64,000 nucleotides of DNA, from contig NZ_CP108568.1 in NCBI RefSeq assembly GCF_036010485.1, positions 2,502,001 to 2,566,000 on the forward strand. Reading direction: 5' to 3'. The first letter of the stretch is position 1, and each line of letters begins with the position of its first letter. Positions 42,111-49,623 of the stretch are shown piece by piece. The notes below the pieces were generated by a model. The model did not search any database and was not told the DNA's origin. It saw nothing but the letters and a program-made list of their open reading frames with translations. Source of the DNA: Streptomyces sp. NBC_01198. Its GTDB lineage: Bacteria > Actinomycetota > Actinomycetes > Streptomycetales > Streptomycetaceae. Both the position numbers and the translations under genes were made by a program.

Positions 42111-42151
42111 TGGCCCGCGCTGGTCGGCAGGTTGGCGTCGGCTTGGCGGCG
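42092..42151 (-). promoter_or_regulatory. SARP-type promoter of the FAD hydroxylase (site C)
   Basis: Four 11-bp units at 42108-42151, on the + strand AGTTGGCCCGC, GCTGGTCGGCA, GGTTGGCGTCG and GCTTGGCGGCG. On the coding strand ATGCTG (42092-42097) follows the last unit after exactly 10 nt. It lies between the SARP gene and its presumed target. Confidence 0.78.
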
Positions 42152-42174
42152 GCGGCGGTGGTGGTGGTGGTGGC

Positions 42175-43329
42175 TCAGGCGGACTTGGCGACCACCCGGG
42201 GGTGCGGGCGCCAGTCCAGGGCGGGGGCGTGGTTGAGTATCTCGTTCTCCAGGTGCTGGAGCGCCGGTCTGGGGTCGATGCCGAGCTCTTCGGCCAGCCG
42301 CTTCTGGTTGGTCCGCAGCACCCCCAGCGCGTCGGCCTGCCGGCCGGCCCGGTAGAGGGCCAGGCTCAGCAGCTCGCAGCCGTACTCGCGCAAGGGGTGC
42401 GCCCGGGTGAACGCCTCCAGTTCGGCCACCGCCATCTCGTGGGCGCCGACGGCCAGCAGCGCCGCACATCGCCCCTCGACCACCGAGAGCCGCAGCTCCT
42501 CCAGCCGGGCCACGTCCGGGCGTACGTAGGTGGTGTCGGCGACCTCCGCGTAGGCCTGGCCGCGCCACAGCGCGAGCCCTGCCTCGAACTCCCTGACGGC
42601 CTGCTGCGGTTCACCCCAGTCCAGTGCCTGCCAGCCGGCGGCGGCGCGTTCACCGAAGCGGTGCACGTCGACCTCGACCACCCGGCTGTCCAGCAGGTAG
42701 CCGCGCCCGTAGGTGCGCAGCACCGTCGCCGGGGTCCTGGGCACCCGGCCGGGTTCGAGCACCCGGCGCAGGTTGGCCACGTAGGCCTGCAGCGAGGTGA
42801 CCGCCGACGGCGGCGGCTTCCCGGTCCACAGCTCCTCGACGATCATGTCGACGGCCACCGGCTGTCCCACCTTGCTGACCAGCAGCGCCAGCAGGGCGCG
42901 CTGCTTGGGGGCCCCCGGGTCGACCAGCCGGCCGCCGACCACCGCCTCGATCGGGCCGAGCGCCCGGAACTCGGCCATGGGCCGCGGGGTGTCCGGAATC
43001 TGCGGGGACTGCGCCGGCGTCCAGCGGATCGCGCCCGCTTGGACAGCGGGCGCTACCACGACTTCCGCCGGACTTCTCTCCCCGATTGCGCCCATTACCC
43101 GGGCGGCCGGCGGAGGTTTTGCTTCGAGGGCGAGATCCTTCGCGTAATACTCTTTCAGAAACTCATTGGTGCGGCGGAGCTCCCACACTTCGCGTTCGAG
43201 CTCCGCGATGCGCCGCGCATCTCCGTAGGCTCTTCCCGACGGCCGCCCGCCATCGATCTGCGGGGGGCCGCCGCCGGCTAACTCCATGCCTATGGCCGGC
43301 CTATCGACGCTGATTTCCTCGTTCGCCAT
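42175..43329 (-). CDS. SARP-family pathway activator with an IS3-OrfA-like coiled coil
   Basis: A 384-residue AfsR/SARP regulator. Residues ~118-210 are the OmpR-type winged helix (EFRALGPIEAVVGG, KQRALLALLVSKVGQPV, AVTSLQAYVANLRRVLEPG), and ~215-365 the bacterial transcriptional activation domain (VDVHRFGERAAAGWQALDWG, LREYGCELLSLALYRAG, LRTNQKRLAEELGIDPRPAL). SARPs bind 11-bp-spaced direct repeats next to -10 elements and recruit RNA polymerase; five such sites occur in this cluster. Unusual is residues 38-62 (ARRIAELEREVWELRRTNE), which reads like the leucine-zipper segment of IS3-family transposase OrfA. The start at 43329 (MANEEIS) has GGGAG upstream; the frame is open for 53 more codons. 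Confidence 0.92.
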   Translation of the reverse strand: MANEEISVDRPAIGMELAGGGPPQIDGGRPSGRAYGDARRIAELEREVWELRRTNEFLKEYYAKDLALEAKPPPAARVMGAIGERSPAEVVVAPAVQAGAIRWTPAQSPQIPDTPRPMAEFRALGPIEAVVGGRLVDPGAPKQRALLALLVSKVGQPVAVDMIVEELWTGKPPPSAVTSLQAYVANLRRVLEPGRVPRTPATVLRTYGRGYLLDSRVVEVDVHRFGERAAAGWQALDWGEPQQAVREFEAGLALWRGQAYAEVADTTYVRPDVARLEELRLSVVEGRCAALLAVGAHEMAVAELEAFTRAHPLREYGCELLSLALYRAGRQADALGVLRTNQKRLAEELGIDPRPALQHLENEILNHAPALDWRPHPRVVAKSA

Positions 43330-44054
43330 CCCGAACTCCCAACATCTCACCGCCTGATCCTGGCGCCCGACCAGGACCGGGTTGCGGCCTGGCAGGCTGC
43401 CGGGCGCCTCGGCCAGGCAGTATCCGGTCACCGAACGCTCCGTATAGCGCGCGCGAACGGTCCACATGAGACGACTTTCAGAGCGCACTCACACCACGCC
43501 TGGAACAAGCCAGAGGTCACGCACCCCTTCATGGGATGCGTGACCCTGACACGATGTGTTGCCGGAAGCGGCAACCGCGACTGGAGAACCGCTGCTTTCG
43601 ACTTCCACCGGACCGGGCCACCAGAATGTCAACTTCCAGCCATTGCGCCCGCGGTCGGGTTCCAGCCATGCACCAAATAATTGCACTTCGCGCCCCCGCT
43701 GCGCTACATTATCCAGTCTGCCCGGGCGAGTGTAGCGGCGAACCCATACTCAGTCAAGGGTCACTTACAATCCGTAGCGGCGCCCACATATGCCATTCCC
43801 GGCGCAATGAATAAATCGCTTCTGGTGGACAGAGAGTTCCGGCCAAGAACCTTAAGCGGGCAGCACGGGAACGGTGTCCTGTTTCGCGAGGGAAGGCCCT
43901 CGGGGTCCGTTTTCTTCGGGCGGCCGGCGGGGGCCGGATACGGTTGTCGCGCCCAGGTCGAGTGACAGGAAACTGTCATCCGGGGGAACGGCGGCAATAT
44001 GTTGCCCCCGGCGACCGGTTGACGGTATTTCACCGGCGCCAGGAGTGTTGCCGT
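43330..44054. other. 725-bp divergent region between the SARP gene and dxs
   Basis: Long intergenic region with a clear drop in GC content around 43660-43860. It holds a strong hairpin (43515-43545), a doubled TTCCAGCCAT element (43632 and 43658) and no convincing four-unit SARP site; a single GGCCAAG near 43842 is all that resembles one. No protein-coding frame with a ribosome binding site was found. It may carry promoters of both genes and the remains of a mobile element. Confidence 0.5.
43515..43545. promoter_or_regulatory. GGTCAC/GTGACC hairpin upstream of the SARP gene
   Basis: Inverted repeat with perfect 9-bp arms (GGTCACGCA and TGCGTGACC), extended by CCC/GGG across one mismatch around a TTCAT loop; 186 bp upstream of the SARP start. 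Function open: leader structure or operator. Confidence 0.5.
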
Positions 44055-45968
44055 ATGACACTCCTTGATTCGCTTCGCGGCCCGCAGGATCTGAAGGATC
44101 TCCGACCGGACGAGCTGACGTCGCTGGCCGCGGAGATCAGGAGCCGGCTGATCTCGACGGTGTCGGCGAACAGCGGGCACCTGGGGCCCAACCTCGGGGT
44201 GGTGGAGCTGACCATCGCGCTGCACCGGGTGTTCGACTCGCCGCGCGACCCGCTGGTCTTCGACACCGGCCACCAGAGCTACGTGCACAAGCTGCTGACC
44301 GGCAGGCAGCCGGAGTTCGCCACCCTGCGGCAGCCCGGCGGCATGTCCGGCTACCCGAGCCGCGCGGAGTCGCCGCACGACCACGTGGAGAACTCGCACG
44401 CGTCGACGTCGATGTCGTACGCCGACGGCCTGGCGAAGGCGTTCCGGCTGCGCGGCGAGCTGGACCGCACCGCGGTGGCCGTCATCGGCGACGGCGCCCT
44501 GACCGGCGGTATGGCCTGGGAGGCGCTGAACAACATCGCCGCCGACCAGCGCAACCGGGTGGTCGTCGTGGTCAACGACAACGGCCGCTCGTACGCCCCC
44601 ACCCACGGCGCCATCGCCGCCCATCTGGCGCAGGTGCGGACCACCCGGCGCTACGAGAGCGTCCTGGACTCGGTCAAGTCGACGCTGCCGCGGGCCCCGC
44701 TGGTGGGCGCCCCGCTCTACGAGACGCTGCACGGGATCAAGAAGGGGCTCAAGGACGTCCTCCAGCCGCAGGTGATGTTCGAGGACCTGGGCCTGAAGTA
44801 CGTCGGCCCGATCGACGGCCACGACCAGGCCGCGGTGGAGCGGGCGCTGGCACACGCCCGGGGCTTCGGCGGGCCGGTGATCGTCCATGTGCTGACCCTC
44901 AAGGGCCACGGGTATCCGCCGGCCGAGAACAACGACGAGGACTGCCTGCACCAGGTCGCGGCGGGCACCGACCCGCTGACCGGCACCACGGTCAAGGCGG
45001 CGGGGCGCACCTGGTCGCACGTCTTCGCCGACGAGATCCTGAGGATCGGCGGCCGGCGCCGGGACGTGGTCGCGATCACCGCGGCCATGCTGCACCCGAC
45101 CGGCCTCGCGCCCTTCGCGAAGGCCTACCCCGACCGGGTCTTCGACGTCGGCATCGCCGAGCAGCACGCGGTGACCAGCGCAGCGGGGCTGGCCATGGGC
45201 GGCCTGCACCCGGTGGTGGCGCTCTACTCGACCTTCCTGAACCGGGCGTTCGACCAGCTGCTGATGGACGTGGCGCTGCACCGGCTGCCGGTGACCTTCG
45301 TGCTGGACCGGGCCGGGGTGACCGGCCCGGACGGCGCCAGCCACAACGGCATGTGGGACGGCTCGCTCAGCCAGCTCGTACCGGGGCTGCGGGTCGCCGC
45401 ACCGCGGGACGCGGTCCGGCTGGCCGAGCTGCTCGGCGAGGCGGTCGAGGACTCCACCGGGCCGACCCTGCTGCGCTTCCCCAAGGCCCCGGCCGGCGGC
45501 GAGGTCCCCGGCCTCGGCAGGCTCGGCGGCATGGACGTGGTGGCGCGGCCGGCCGAGGGGACCGAGGTGGACGTCCTGCTGGTCGGCGCCGGGGTGATGG
45601 CCGGCGTCTGCGCCGACGCGGCGGGCCGGCTGGCCGACCAGGGCATCGGCGCGCTCGCGCTCGACCCGCGCTGGGTCAAGCCGGTGGACCCGGCGCTGGT
45701 CCCTGCGGCGCGCGACGCGCGGCTGGTGGTCACCGTGGAGGACAACGGCGTCGCGGGCGGCTTCGGCGACGCCGTCGCCCGTACGCTGCGCGCGGCCGGG
45801 GTGGACACGCCCGTGGTCACCTACGGCCTCCCGCAGGAGTTCCTCACCCACGACACCCGGCCCGACATCCTCGAACAGGCCGGACTCACCGGCCGGGACA
45901 TCGCCAGGTCGGTCACCGAGGCGGTCTCCGGCCGCGGCAGCCAGGACGCGGTCCTCGGCTCGCGCTGA
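44055..45968 (+). CDS. dxs: 1-deoxy-D-xylulose-5-phosphate synthase
   Basis: A 637-residue thiamine-diphosphate enzyme, full length for DXS, making DXP from pyruvate and glyceraldehyde 3-phosphate, the entry step of the MEP pathway. Visible: [33 protein letters not shown], the ThDP motif [18 protein letters not shown] with [10 protein letters not shown], the pyrimidine domain [18 protein letters not shown] and the C-terminal transketolase domain ([34 protein letters not shown]). AGGAG lies 9 nt before the ATG at 44055. With ispG and ispH-pps at the other end it gives the cluster its own first and last MEP steps. The NphB-like gene follows after 95 bp, with its own SARP site inside the gap. 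Confidence 0.96.
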   Translation: MTLLDSLRGPQDLKDLRPDELTSLAAEIRSRLISTVSANSGHLGPNLGVVELTIALHRVFDSPRDPLVFDTGHQSYVHKLLTGRQPEFATLRQPGGMSGYPSRAESPHDHVENSHASTSMSYADGLAKAFRLRGELDRTAVAVIGDGALTGGMAWEALNNIAADQRNRVVVVVNDNGRSYAPTHGAIAAHLAQVRTTRRYESVLDSVKSTLPRAPLVGAPLYETLHGIKKGLKDVLQPQVMFEDLGLKYVGPIDGHDQAAVERALAHARGFGGPVIVHVLTLKGHGYPPAENNDEDCLHQVAAGTDPLTGTTVKAAGRTWSHVFADEILRIGGRRRDVVAITAAMLHPTGLAPFAKAYPDRVFDVGIAEQHAVTSAAGLAMGGLHPVVALYSTFLNRAFDQLLMDVALHRLPVTFVLDRAGVTGPDGASHNGMWDGSLSQLVPGLRVAAPRDAVRLAELLGEAVEDSTGPTLLRFPKAPAGGEVPGLGRLGGMDVVARPAEGTEVDVLLVGAGVMAGVCADAAGRLADQGIGALALDPRWVKPVDPALVPAARDARLVVTVEDNGVAGGFGDAVARTLRAAGVDTPVVTYGLPQEFLTHDTRPDILEQAGLTGRDIARSVTEAVSGRGSQDAVLGSR

Positions 45969-46025
45969 CACCAAGCCGGCACCAACCGGCCGCCCAGCCC
46001 CCGCCAAGGCTCGTGACGAATGCTG
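45966..46025 (+). promoter_or_regulatory. SARP-type promoter of the NphB-like gene (site D)
   Basis: Four 11-bp units: TGACACCAAGC, CGGCACCAACC, GGCCGCCCAGC and CCCCGCCAAGG (45966-46009). ATGCTG (46020-46025) follows after exactly 10 nt. The first unit includes the dxs stop codon. An 8-bp inverted repeat, TCGTGACG with CGTCACGA (46011-46018 and 46037-46044), brackets the -10-like element. Confidence 0.78.
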
Positions 46026-46063
46026 AACCGACCGACCGTCACGATCTATGCGTGGAGGATTCA

Positions 46064-46981
46064 ATGTCCGGATCCGGTGAAGTCGCGCGCGTGTACGCGG
46101 CCATGGAGGAAGCGGCCGGGCTGCTGGATGTCGCCTGCTCGCGCGAGAAGGTCTGGCCGATTCTGACCGCGTTCGAGGACGTTCTCGCCGACAGCGTGAT
46201 CGTCTTCTCGATGGCGAGCGGGCGGCACGCGACCGAGCTGGACTTCAGCATCTCGGTGCCGGCCGACCACGGTGACCCCTATGCCGCCGCACTGGCGACC
46301 GGCGCCATTCCGGAAACCGACCACCCGGTCGGCAACCTGCTCGCCGACACCCAGAAGGCACTGCCCGTCTCGATGTTCGCCGTCGACGGCGAGGTCACCA
46401 GCGGCTTCAAGAAGACCTACGCCTTCTTTCCCACCCGCGACATGCCCGGTCTCGCCGAGCTCATCGACATCCCGTCGATGCCGCCGAGCGTGGCCGAGAA
46501 CGCGGACCTCTTCGCCAGGTACGGCCTGGACAAAGTGCAGATGATCTCGCTGGACTACAAGAAACGCCAGGTGAATCTGTACTTCAGCAATCTGAACCCG
46601 GAATTCCTCGAAGCCGGGCCCGTCCTGTCGATGGTCCGCGAGATGGGACTCCACCTGCCGGTCGAGAAGGGCCTGGCCTTCGCGCCGCGCTCCTTCGCGG
46701 TCTATCCGACGCTCAGTTGGGACTCCGGAAAGATCGAGCGGCTCTGCTTCGCCGTGATATCCACCGACCCGACGCTGGCCCCCGCGCAGGACGACGCGGA
46801 CCTGGCGCAGTTCTCCACCTACGCCAACAACGCGCCCTACGCGTACGCGGGTGAGAAGCGCACGCTCGTCTACGGCCTGACGCTCTCGCCGAGCGAGGAG
46901 TATTACAAGCTCGGCTCGTACTACCAGATCAGCGATATCCAGCGGAAGTTGCTGAAGGCGTTCGACTCCCTCGCGGACTGA
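46064..46981 (+). CDS. NphB/Fur7-type aromatic prenyltransferase (ABBA fold)
   Basis: A 305-residue soluble prenyltransferase of the ABBA (CloQ/NphB) family; NphB itself has 307. Similarity to NphB is visible along the whole length: RVYAAMEEAAGLLDVACSRE, VFSMASGRHATELDFSISVP, LPVSMFAVDGEVTSGFKKTY, GLDKVQMISLDYKKRQVNLY, RSFAVYPTLSWDSGKIERLC and GEKRTLVYGLTLSPSEEYYK. These supply the basic and tyrosine residues that bind the geranyl diphosphate pyrophosphate group and Mg. Expected reaction: geranylation of the methylated (amino)flaviolin core, as by Fur7 and NphB. GGAGG precedes the ATG at 46064, and SARP site D ends 54 bp upstream. It closes the right end of the cluster. Confidence 0.95.
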   Translation: MSGSGEVARVYAAMEEAAGLLDVACSREKVWPILTAFEDVLADSVIVFSMASGRHATELDFSISVPADHGDPYAAALATGAIPETDHPVGNLLADTQKALPVSMFAVDGEVTSGFKKTYAFFPTRDMPGLAELIDIPSMPPSVAENADLFARYGLDKVQMISLDYKKRQVNLYFSNLNPEFLEAGPVLSMVREMGLHLPVEKGLAFAPRSFAVYPTLSWDSGKIERLCFAVISTDPTLAPAQDDADLAQFSTYANNAPYAYAGEKRTLVYGLTLSPSEEYYKLGSYYQISDIQRKLLKAFDSLAD

Positions 46982-47058
46982 CGCCTTTCGCCGGCGCCCG
47001 CGGACCGACGCCTTTCGCCCACGCTCGCGTACTGCCGCCTTTCGCCCCCCTCACGGCA
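46978..47058. repeat. Three 27-bp tandem repeats at the 3' end of the NphB-like gene
   Basis: Three degenerate 27-bp units, each with the core CGCCTTTCGCC followed by a variable part ending CGCGGA, CGCGTA or CACGGCA. The first unit covers the NphB-like stop codon and the last overlaps the sigJ stop at 47051, filling the convergent gap. Confidence 0.75.
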
Positions 47059-47956
47059 GGTCGATGTCCAGGCCGGCCAGATCGGCCTGGATGTCGATAG
47101 CGGTGATCCGGTCGCCGGCGATGGTGAAGCGGAAGACGGCCCGCGGTTCGCCGTTCTGCGCCCAGGCCAGCCCCGCCCGGCCGTCGATGAGGGCCGGTAC
47201 CGGCGCCCACACGCGGTTGAGGAAGGCGCGGGTGACGGCGTCGGCGCCGCGGATCTCAGCGGCGACGCTCACCGCCGCGCCGGCGCTCATGTTGACCGCG
47301 GCCTGGTCGGAACGGACGACGATGTCGGGGTCGAGCACCGCGAGCAGTGCCTCGAACTCGCCGTCCCGCGAGGCGGCGAGGAAGGCGCGTACGAGGTCTG
47401 CCCGGCCGGCGCCGTCCACCGCGTCGTCACTCCTGGCCGCTTCCACGGACGCGCCCGAGCCGGCCTGCTGGACGCGGCGGCGGGCCCGGCTGGCGAGCTG
47501 GCGCGCCGCGGCGGGGGTGCGGTCCACGATGGGCGCGATGTCCTCGTAGGGGACGGCGAACATGTCGTGCAGCACGAAGGCCAGCCGCTCGGCCGGCGTG
47601 AGCGTGTCGAGGACGACGAGCAGCGCGAGGCCGACCGAGTCGGCGAGCAGCGCCTCCTGCTCGGGGTCGGCGGTCACGTCAGCGCTGTGCGTCCCGCCGG
47701 GCTCGGTGGTGTCGACCAGGTCCTCGCGGCGCGACTTGCGGGACTTGAGCATGTTCAGCGAGACCCGGGCGACGATCGTGGTGAGCCAGCCGCTCAGGTT
47801 CTCCACGGCGTCGACGTCCGCGCGGCTCAGCCGGATCCAGGACTCCTGCACGGCGTCGTCCGCCTCGGCCAGCGAGCCGAGCATGCGGTACGCCACCGCC
47901 CGCAAGCGGGGTCGGTCGCTCTCGAATCGTTCGACCAGCCAGTCGTGTTCGTTCAT
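47051..47956 (-). CDS. sigJ: ECF sigma factor SigJ (ECF41 type) with SnoaL-like domain
   Basis: A 301-residue RNA polymerase sigma factor. Sigma-2 is at residues ~8-75 (FESDRPRLRAVAYRMLGSLA, EADDAVQESWIRLSRADVDA), sigma-4 at ~115-170 (LTPAERLAFVLHDMFAVPY, EDIAPIVDRTPAAARQLASRA). From ~195 on there is a SnoaL-like alpha/beta domain (RAFLAASRDGEFEALLAVLDPDIVVRSD, ending ITAIDIQADL). In ECF41 factors this domain modulates activity in place of an anti-sigma factor. ECF41 genes usually neighbour a carboxymuconolactone decarboxylase-like oxidoreductase, which is not seen here. Start at 47956 has a weak GAGAG. Convergent with the NphB-like gene; it probably does not belong to the cluster. Confidence 0.9.
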   Translation of the reverse strand: MNEHDWLVERFESDRPRLRAVAYRMLGSLAEADDAVQESWIRLSRADVDAVENLSGWLTTIVARVSLNMLKSRKSRREDLVDTTEPGGTHSADVTADPEQEALLADSVGLALLVVLDTLTPAERLAFVLHDMFAVPYEDIAPIVDRTPAAARQLASRARRRVQQAGSGASVEAARSDDAVDGAGRADLVRAFLAASRDGEFEALLAVLDPDIVVRSDQAAVNMSAGAAVSVAAEIRGADAVTRAFLNRVWAPVPALIDGRAGLAWAQNGEPRAVFRFTIAGDRITAIDIQADLAGLDIDLP

Positions 47957-48113
47957 CTCGTCACATTCTCTCACCGGTGCCTGCGAGGTAATGACGGCCG
48001 GGGACCCGCCGATGTGACGGGACGGGGGTGTCGCCGGCCGCCACACCCGTCACCCGGAGCTCCGCTCACCACACCGCCGACGATACGGGGCGGCCGCCTC
48101 CCGTGGGGGCCGG

Positions 48114-49358
48114 TCACGACACGGCCACCGCCGGCTGCGGAGTGACCGGGGCGTTGCGGCGGCGGGCCAGCCGGCCGGAGACGAGGTAGGCGGCGACCAT
48201 CACCGCGATGACCACGACGGTCTCCGAGGTGCCCCACACCCAGGTCGACGCGCTGACCTCCTTGGCCGGGATCTTGGGCAGGTCGTCGGCCGAGACCGCG
48301 CCCGCGTGCTTCGCCGCGTCGGCCTGGAACGCCTGGTTGCGCGCCGAGCCGTGCAGGAAGGGGGCGACGAAGACGACCGCCATGCCGAGCAGCGTCTCGG
48401 CGGTGACCGTGGCGGGGAACCTCCTGACCAGGATGCTGTGCAGCGGCCGGTCGTCGCCGGCGGCACGCAGCGCGTCGATCCGCGGGTGCAGCCAGAACTG
48501 GTTGAAGGCGCCGAGCAGCAGCAGGGTGCCGAAGATGAGGATCTTCACGCCGAGCACCCGGCCGTACATGGTGGAGGTGAGCTGGGACAGCCCGTCGACG
48601 TGCTCCCAGTAGAGGAACAGCCCGGACAGGGCTATCGCGGCCACGCAGGTCATGGCGGCGGCGGAGAAGCGGCGTATCGCCAGGGACCAGAAGGCGCCCC
48701 GGCCGGCGGCCGGCACGGCCGCGGGCAGCGCGCCGGGCAGCAGCAGCAGGAGCAGCCCCGCCAGGCCGCCTAGCCAGACCGAGCCGCCGAGCAGGTGCAG
48801 CATCCACATCACGGTCTCGAAGCTGGTACGCCCCCAGTCCTCGGGCACCGCGTCGGGGAATTTGGTGGTGCCGAGCGCGACGGCTCCGGCGCCGAGCCCG
48901 GCGGCCAGCAGCCACGTCCTGGCCGGGCCCGCCGCGATCCTGCGCATGGTCAGCGGTGCGAGCAGCGCGGCGCCGAGGAGGATCAGCGTCACCTCAAGAC
49001 CGAGCAGGCGGCCGCCGTTGCTGCCGTCGTAGAGGGCGTCCCGGGCGGCGGTGTAGTCGTAGCCGCCGCTCGCGGACGCGCCGTGTGCGAGGTCGCTGAG
49101 GACGGCGGGCACCGCGAGCACGCCGAGGACGACGGCGGCCCGGGCGAGCCTGGCGGTCAGCGCGCCCTGGGCCGCGGCCCCGAGCGCACGGGCGGCGGGC
49201 CCGACTGCGGTCAGCGCCAGCGCGGTCAGGCCGACGAAGCCGATGAGCGTCACCCAGGTCGTCCACGTCACGGCGCTGTCCTCGAAGGGCCCGAGCGGGG
49301 TGGAAGGCGCCGCCGCCGACAGCGTCATGACGTGCGGCGACAGATCGGGCAGGGGCAT
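48114..49358 (-). CDS. CopD-family membrane protein (copper resistance/uptake)
   Basis: A 414-residue polytopic membrane protein with about nine helices. Residues ~160-330 are the CopD domain (MWMLHLLGGSVWLGGLAGLL, RFSAAAMTCVAAIALSGLFL, GRVLGVKILIFGTLLLLGAF with conserved His in HLLGG and in NQFWLHPRID). The N-terminal part is a separate helical region (WVTLIGFVGLTALALTAVG). CopD proteins move copper across the membrane, often with CopC, which is not present here. The ATG at 49358 follows GAGGTGG. A 19-bp iron box 40 bp upstream suggests control by the iron repressor DmdR/IdeR rather than a copper regulator, so a link to iron or haem-dependent copper supply is worth considering. Confidence 0.85.
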   Translation of the reverse strand: MPLPDLSPHVMTLSAAAPSTPLGPFEDSAVTWTTWVTLIGFVGLTALALTAVGPAARALGAAAQGALTARLARAAVVLGVLAVPAVLSDLAHGASASGGYDYTAARDALYDGSNGGRLLGLEVTLILLGAALLAPLTMRRIAAGPARTWLLAAGLGAGAVALGTTKFPDAVPEDWGRTSFETVMWMLHLLGGSVWLGGLAGLLLLLLPGALPAAVPAAGRGAFWSLAIRRFSAAAMTCVAAIALSGLFLYWEHVDGLSQLTSTMYGRVLGVKILIFGTLLLLGAFNQFWLHPRIDALRAAGDDRPLHSILVRRFPATVTAETLLGMAVVFVAPFLHGSARNQAFQADAAKHAGAVSADDLPKIPAKEVSASTWVWGTSETVVVIAVMVAAYLVSGRLARRRNAPVTPQPAVAVS

Positions 49359-49397
49359 GGGGAACCACCTCGGTGAGTACGCGGGGAAGCGGGCGAC

Positions 49398-49416
49398 TTA
49401 GGTTAGGCATCCCTAA
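49398..49416. promoter_or_regulatory. Iron box (DmdR1/IdeR/DtxR-type operator)
   Basis: TTAGGTTAGGCATCCCTAA matches the actinobacterial iron-box consensus TTAGGTTAGGCTAACCTAA at 16 of 19 positions, with all mismatches in the centre-right. It lies 40 bp upstream of the CopD start and about 207 bp upstream of the divergent SRPBCC gene. Confidence 0.75.
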
Positions 49417-49623
49417 CTTTCATGGTCAACGTGACGAAGCCGACGCCCGAGGCGCTGAACAGCACCCGCCCCGCCCGCGTATTCACCCGAATTCCCCGCG
49501 CGCTGCCGCGGCTCCCGGCTCCCCGCCGATGGCCGCGGCCGAGCGGAACGGTCGTGGCGTGGGACGTGGTGATGACCGTTTCGTTCATGACGCCGTGCGG
49601 CGCGGATCGGTAGCGTCGCCGGC

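Noticed and set aside
42152..42174. Run of GGC/GGT trinucleotides next to SARP site C
   Set aside because: Simple low-complexity tract; it does not keep the 11-bp phase and is not found at the other sites, so it was left out of the promoter call.
42286..43329. Possible intact IS3-family element
   Set aside because: Only the coiled-coil-like 25 residues resemble OrfA; there is no OrfB integrase with a DDE motif and no visible terminal inverted repeats.
43820..44054. A SARP site upstream of dxs
   Set aside because: Only one GGCCAAG was found, with no second unit in 11-bp phase and no ATGCTG at the right distance.
47051..49358. SigJ and CopD as members of the naphthoquinone cluster
   Set aside because: They face the other way, lack SARP sites, and their families are common outside clusters; the tandem repeat at 46978-47058 looks like the boundary.
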